From positions 434,001 through 498,000 of the forward strand of contig NZ_JAHVKO010000001.1 of assembly GCF_019800665.1 (NCBI RefSeq): a stretch of DNA of 64,000 nt. Reading direction: 5' to 3'. Below are positions 61,617 through 64,000 of this stretch, one piece after another (position 1 is the first letter of the stretch; every line of letters begins with the position of its first letter). Source of the stretch: Microbulbifer agarilyticus (lineage in GTDB: Bacteria > Pseudomonadota > Gammaproteobacteria > Pseudomonadales > Cellvibrionaceae). The translations under genes and the position numbers were made by a program. The notes beneath the pieces were generated by a model, which saw nothing but the letters and a program-made list of their open reading frames with translations, had not been told where the DNA came from and searched no databases.

Positions 61617-62660
61617 ATGTACCAGCATTTGCGCAAAGCCCTGTTTGCGCTCGACCCCGAGCGCTCCCACCACTTGTCGATGGACGCCATTGGCGCCGCC
61701 GAGCGGCTTGGCTTGATGTCGCTGTTTAGCAAATCGGTACCGGATGACCCGGTAGAGCTGATGGGGTTGACCTTGCCAAACCCGGTGGGTCTTGCCGCAG
61801 GGCTGGATAAGAATGCCCAAGCGTTCAACGGCTTGGGCGCCTTGGGGTTTGGCTTCGTTGAGGTGGGCACCGTGACCCCGCGTCCGCAGCCCGGCAACCC
61901 CCAGCCGCGTATTTTCCGCCTGCCCGAGGCGGAGGCCATCATCAATCGCATGGGCTTTAATAACGAAGGCGTAGATTACTTGCTCGAGCGGGTGAAGCGC
62001 CGTCGGTATTCCGGCGTACTCGGAATTAACGTAGGCAAGAATTTCGATACCCCGGTGGAGAAAGCAGCCGACGATTACTGTATCTGCATGGAAAAGGTAT
62101 ACGCCCATGCGGATTACATCACTGCAAATGTTTCCTCACCGAACACCAAGGGGCTGCGTGATTTACAGTTCGGAGACAGCCTCAGCCAGCTGCTCAATGC
62201 GCTGAAAGAAAAGCAGGCTCAGCTGGCCGCGGAGCAGGATCGCTATGTACCACTGGCGGTAAAGATTGCGCCGGATATGGATGATGATGCCATTGAACAG
62301 GTGGCGAAGACATTGCAGGAGCACGAGATCGACGGTGTTATTGCCACCAACACCACCATCGACAAATCCTCCGTGGAAAACCTTGCGCACGGTACGGAGC
62401 AGGGTGGATTGAGCGGGCGACCACTGCGCGAGCGGTCCACCGAAGTCATCCGCAAATTACACAGCGCGTTGAATGGAAGTATTCCGATTATCGGTGTTGG
62501 CGGTATTTTTGATGGTGAGTCAGCCGCAGAAAAGATTCGTGCGGGTGCCACTGCGGTGCAGATTTACTCCGGCTTCATTTACCGTGGCCCGGAAGTGATT
62601 CACGAAGCCGCAGCAGCGATTGCAGACTTACACAAAGCACGTGTGATCGAACACCGTTAA
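61617..62660 (+). CDS. pyrD: dihydroorotate dehydrogenase (quinone), class 2
   Basis: 347 residues. The N-terminal amphipathic helices ([19 protein letters not shown]) associate the enzyme with the membrane and quinone. The TIM barrel has [48 protein letters not shown] with the catalytic Ser of class 2, and the FMN phosphate site GVGGIF. It makes orotate in pyrimidine synthesis. ATG 61617 has AAGGA six bases upstream; the frame continues to 61536 without support. Confidence 0.96.
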   Translation: MYQHLRKALFALDPERSHHLSMDAIGAAERLGLMSLFSKSVPDDPVELMGLTLPNPVGLAAGLDKNAQAFNGLGALGFGFVEVGTVTPRPQPGNPQPRIFRLPEAEAIINRMGFNNEGVDYLLERVKRRRYSGVLGINVGKNFDTPVEKAADDYCICMEKVYAHADYITANVSSPNTKGLRDLQFGDSLSQLLNALKEKQAQLAAEQDRYVPLAVKIAPDMDDDAIEQVAKTLQEHEIDGVIATNTTIDKSSVENLAHGTEQGGLSGRPLRERSTEVIRKLHSALNGSIPIIGVGGIFDGESAAEKIRAGATAVQIYSGFIYRGPEVIHEAAAAIADLHKARVIEHR

Positions 62661-62800
62661 TCACTTTCCGGTGCTGGGGGCGATGCTCTCTTTGCTGCCG
62701 ATTGTCGTGCGCACAGTGTGCAAAGTGACCGTGTGCAAATTGATTTAGAGAGTGCAAGGTCCCGGTCTTGCGTAAGCGAGCCCGGGACTGCCGCGAGAGG

Positions 62801-62830
62801 CGCTTCGAGATCGTTTAAAATCTCGAAGCG
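62801..62830. terminator. hairpin between convergent pyrD and rmf
   Basis: Perfect 11-base arms CGCTTCGAGAT/ATCTCGAAGCG enclose the loop CGTTTAAA. A second stem GTCCCGG/CCGGGAC lies at 62759-62788. Neither has a T-run, but their place between convergent genes suggests transcript ends. The rest of the 62661-62910 gap is empty. Confidence 0.5.
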
Positions 62831-62910
62831 AGTCGTAGTGTATATGGCCGCATTGCTGCGGAATTGAACTTGGCCGGGTGTGTGTTGGGCGGGCGACTTA
62901 AACCGCCGGC

Positions 62911-63114
62911 TTACATACTCTCCAGACGTTGGGCTTGGGCCGCCGGCCCGAAGCCACTCCAAATATCCTCTCGCCCTTGGCGCCAACCGTTTACCCATTC
63001 CTGGTGAAGGGATCCGCTTTGGTAGGGGCAGCTATCGTGGTCTCTGCCCTGTACGGCGGCAACGTAACCTTTGTGAAGTGCTCTATCGTTGGGATTACGT
63101 TTTTGGCGTTTCAT
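62911..63114 (-). CDS. rmf: ribosome modulation factor
   Basis: 67 residues, basic, opening MKRQKRNPNDRALHKGYVAAVQGR and containing CPYQSG and WVNGWRQGRED, the order of blocks in E. coli RMF (55 residues). RMF binds 70S ribosomes in stationary phase and drives 100S dimer formation. The C-terminus is about 12 residues longer than in E. coli. GAGGT lies 10-11 bases before the ATG. Convergent with pyrD, a neighbour it also has in other gammaproteobacteria. Confidence 0.93.
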   Translation of the reverse strand: MKRQKRNPNDRALHKGYVAAVQGRDHDSCPYQSGSLHQEWVNGWRQGREDIWSGFGPAAQAQRLESM

Positions 63115-63511
63115 AGGCGTAATACCTCATTCTGATTGTGACTTAAGCGGCGCGAAGCCGGCTGCGGGACCGGTATCACCACTTCTCCCCTTATGCTCTA
63201 AACAGCTTATTGTGGATGGGGCCCGGCGAGAAGGGGTGCCGCTACCGATTATTGGGCCAAATTGCGGCAGGGTAGGGAAGGATTCGTTTTTTCTGAAAAA
63301 CGCCGTCCATAGGTTCAAATTATCTAATGTGAGAAACCTTCTCTGGGCTATTTCGGGGTCTTGAAGAATAGAATTCCCGATTGCGGTATGCTTGCGCCAT
63401 CTACACATCCTCTGGCCAAAATGGCCATAACATTTTTGCCAAATTGCCCCGGTTGGCCGCTTGAAAAGAGTGGCGCGTTTTGGGGACCAAAGGCACCTTG
63501 AGGTCGAATCC
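63115..63511. other. divergent region between rmf and rlmKL
   Basis: 397 bases with no supported gene. It must hold the rmf promoter (minus strand) and a promoter for rlmKL. TTGAAG at 63361 with TATGCT at 63387 is the nearest plus-strand pair, but the 20-base spacer is too long. GC-rich inverted segments lie near 63150. Long minus-strand frames here lack family resemblance. Confidence 0.4.
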
Positions 63512-64000
63512 TTGACTGAGAAATTTGAATTTACAGCCACCTGCCCAAAAGGCCTGGAAAGTGTGCTCGCGAATGAATTGCGCCAGATCGGCGCGAACGT
63601 TTTGCGGGAGCAGCCGGCGGCGGTGCGCTTTGATGGCGATCTCGCCATGGCTTACCGGGTTAACCTGTGGAGTCGTATTGCAAACCGGGTTTTGCTGAAC
63701 CTTGGGCAAGCGCGCATTGAAGATGCGGAAGCTTTGTATCGTGCAGTGGCAGAGCAGCCCTGGGAAGAACACATCAGCCCCAACGGCGTACTTTGGGTGC
63801 AGTTTTCTGGTACCAATCGGGAAATACGCAACAGCCAGTTTGGTGCCCAGAAAGCAAAAGATGCCATCGTTGATCGCCTGCGCAAGGCGACCGGTGCACG
63901 CCCGGATGTCGACAAGCGCGATCCAGACCTATCGGTGATGTTGCGCTTACATCGCGATGTCCTTGAGATCGCGATCGATCTCAGTGGCGATAGCCTGCAT
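63512..64000 (+). CDS. rlmL: 23S rRNA methyltransferase RlmKL, 5' part
   Basis: The first 163 codons of a gene that runs off the window. The N-terminal ferredoxin-like and THUMP domain matches E. coli RlmL (RlmKL): TCPKGLESVLANELRQIGA, VNLWSRIANRVLLNLG, FSGTNREIRNSQFGAQKAKDAIVDRL and LEIAIDLSGDSLH. The complete enzyme makes m2G2445 and m7G2069 in 23S rRNA. TTG 63512 is chosen because GAGGT lies seven bases upstream; an in-frame GTG at 63470 is the alternative. The catalytic domains lie beyond the edge. Confidence 0.92.
   Translation, partial: MTEKFEFTATCPKGLESVLANELRQIGANVLREQPAAVRFDGDLAMAYRVNLWSRIANRVLLNLGQARIEDAEALYRAVAEQPWEEHISPNGVLWVQFSGTNREIRNSQFGAQKAKDAIVDRLRKATGARPDVDKRDPDLSVMLRLHRDVLEIAIDLSGDSLH

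Noticed and set aside
63127-63648. 173-codon minus-strand frame between rmf and rlmKL
   Set aside because: It overlaps the rlmKL start region and has no family resemblance or ribosome site.
1-64000. CRISPR arrays, insertion sequences or prophage genes
   Set aside because: No regularly spaced repeats, transposase, integrase or phage structural genes were seen on either strand.

Overview
The window looks like chromosome from a marine gammaproteobacterium, probably of the Cellvibrionales/Microbulbifer type. That placement is inferred from gene content and protein style (MiaE, a Tus-family protein, MksBEF, large NAD-glutamate dehydrogenase, Rmf, RlmKL); no marker gene proves it. Most of the sequence is GC-rich, tightly packed core genome. 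The stretch from about 27.9 to 48.8 kb is visibly more AT-rich and is accessory.

Layout. 0-20 kb is core: a Tus-like replication-terminus protein divergent from miaE, small DUF genes, a saccharopine-dehydrogenase-like reductase, a ppiB-lpxH pair, glnS, cysS, a DUF3012 lipoprotein, the condensin operon mksF-mksE-mksB, a membrane-anchored coiled-coil protein, msrC, a spermidine-synthase-like methyltransferase, and a folD-rsuA-rsmC operon on the minus strand. 20-27 kb holds two tRNA clusters (Pro-Arg-His and Val-Asp) with good promoters and terminators, a solitary APS kinase cysC, a large exported DUF6351 protein, and an overlapping Xre antitoxin / RES toxin / PLP-enzyme operon just after tRNA-Asp. 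A 15-bp copy of the tRNA-Asp 3' end precedes that operon. nadK follows.

27.9-48.8 kb is a surface-polysaccharide island. It has glycosyltransferases (GT2, GT4, GT8-like and multidomain CgeB-like/GT2 proteins), a two-gene ABC exporter (Wzm/Wzt type), three PAPS-dependent sulfotransferases, a nucleotide-sugar 4,6-dehydratase-like enzyme, a UDP-sulfoquinovose synthase (SQD1 family), an OafA-like acyltransferase with an SGNH domain, and a divergent PAPS-reductase-like protein. The simplest reading is a glycan carrying both sulfate esters (PAPS plus sulfotransferases) and a sulfonated sugar (UDP-sulfoquinovose). The CysH-like protein may supply sulfite for the latter and the nearby cysC may supply PAPS. 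I regard this as the most interesting system in the window.

49-64 kb returns to core: a complete minus-strand moxR-DUF58-DUF4381-batA-batB/C-batD operon, a large NAD-dependent glutamate dehydrogenase, pyrD, rmf on the minus strand, and the 5' part of rlmKL running off the right edge. A 31-codon 3' gene fragment enters from the left edge.
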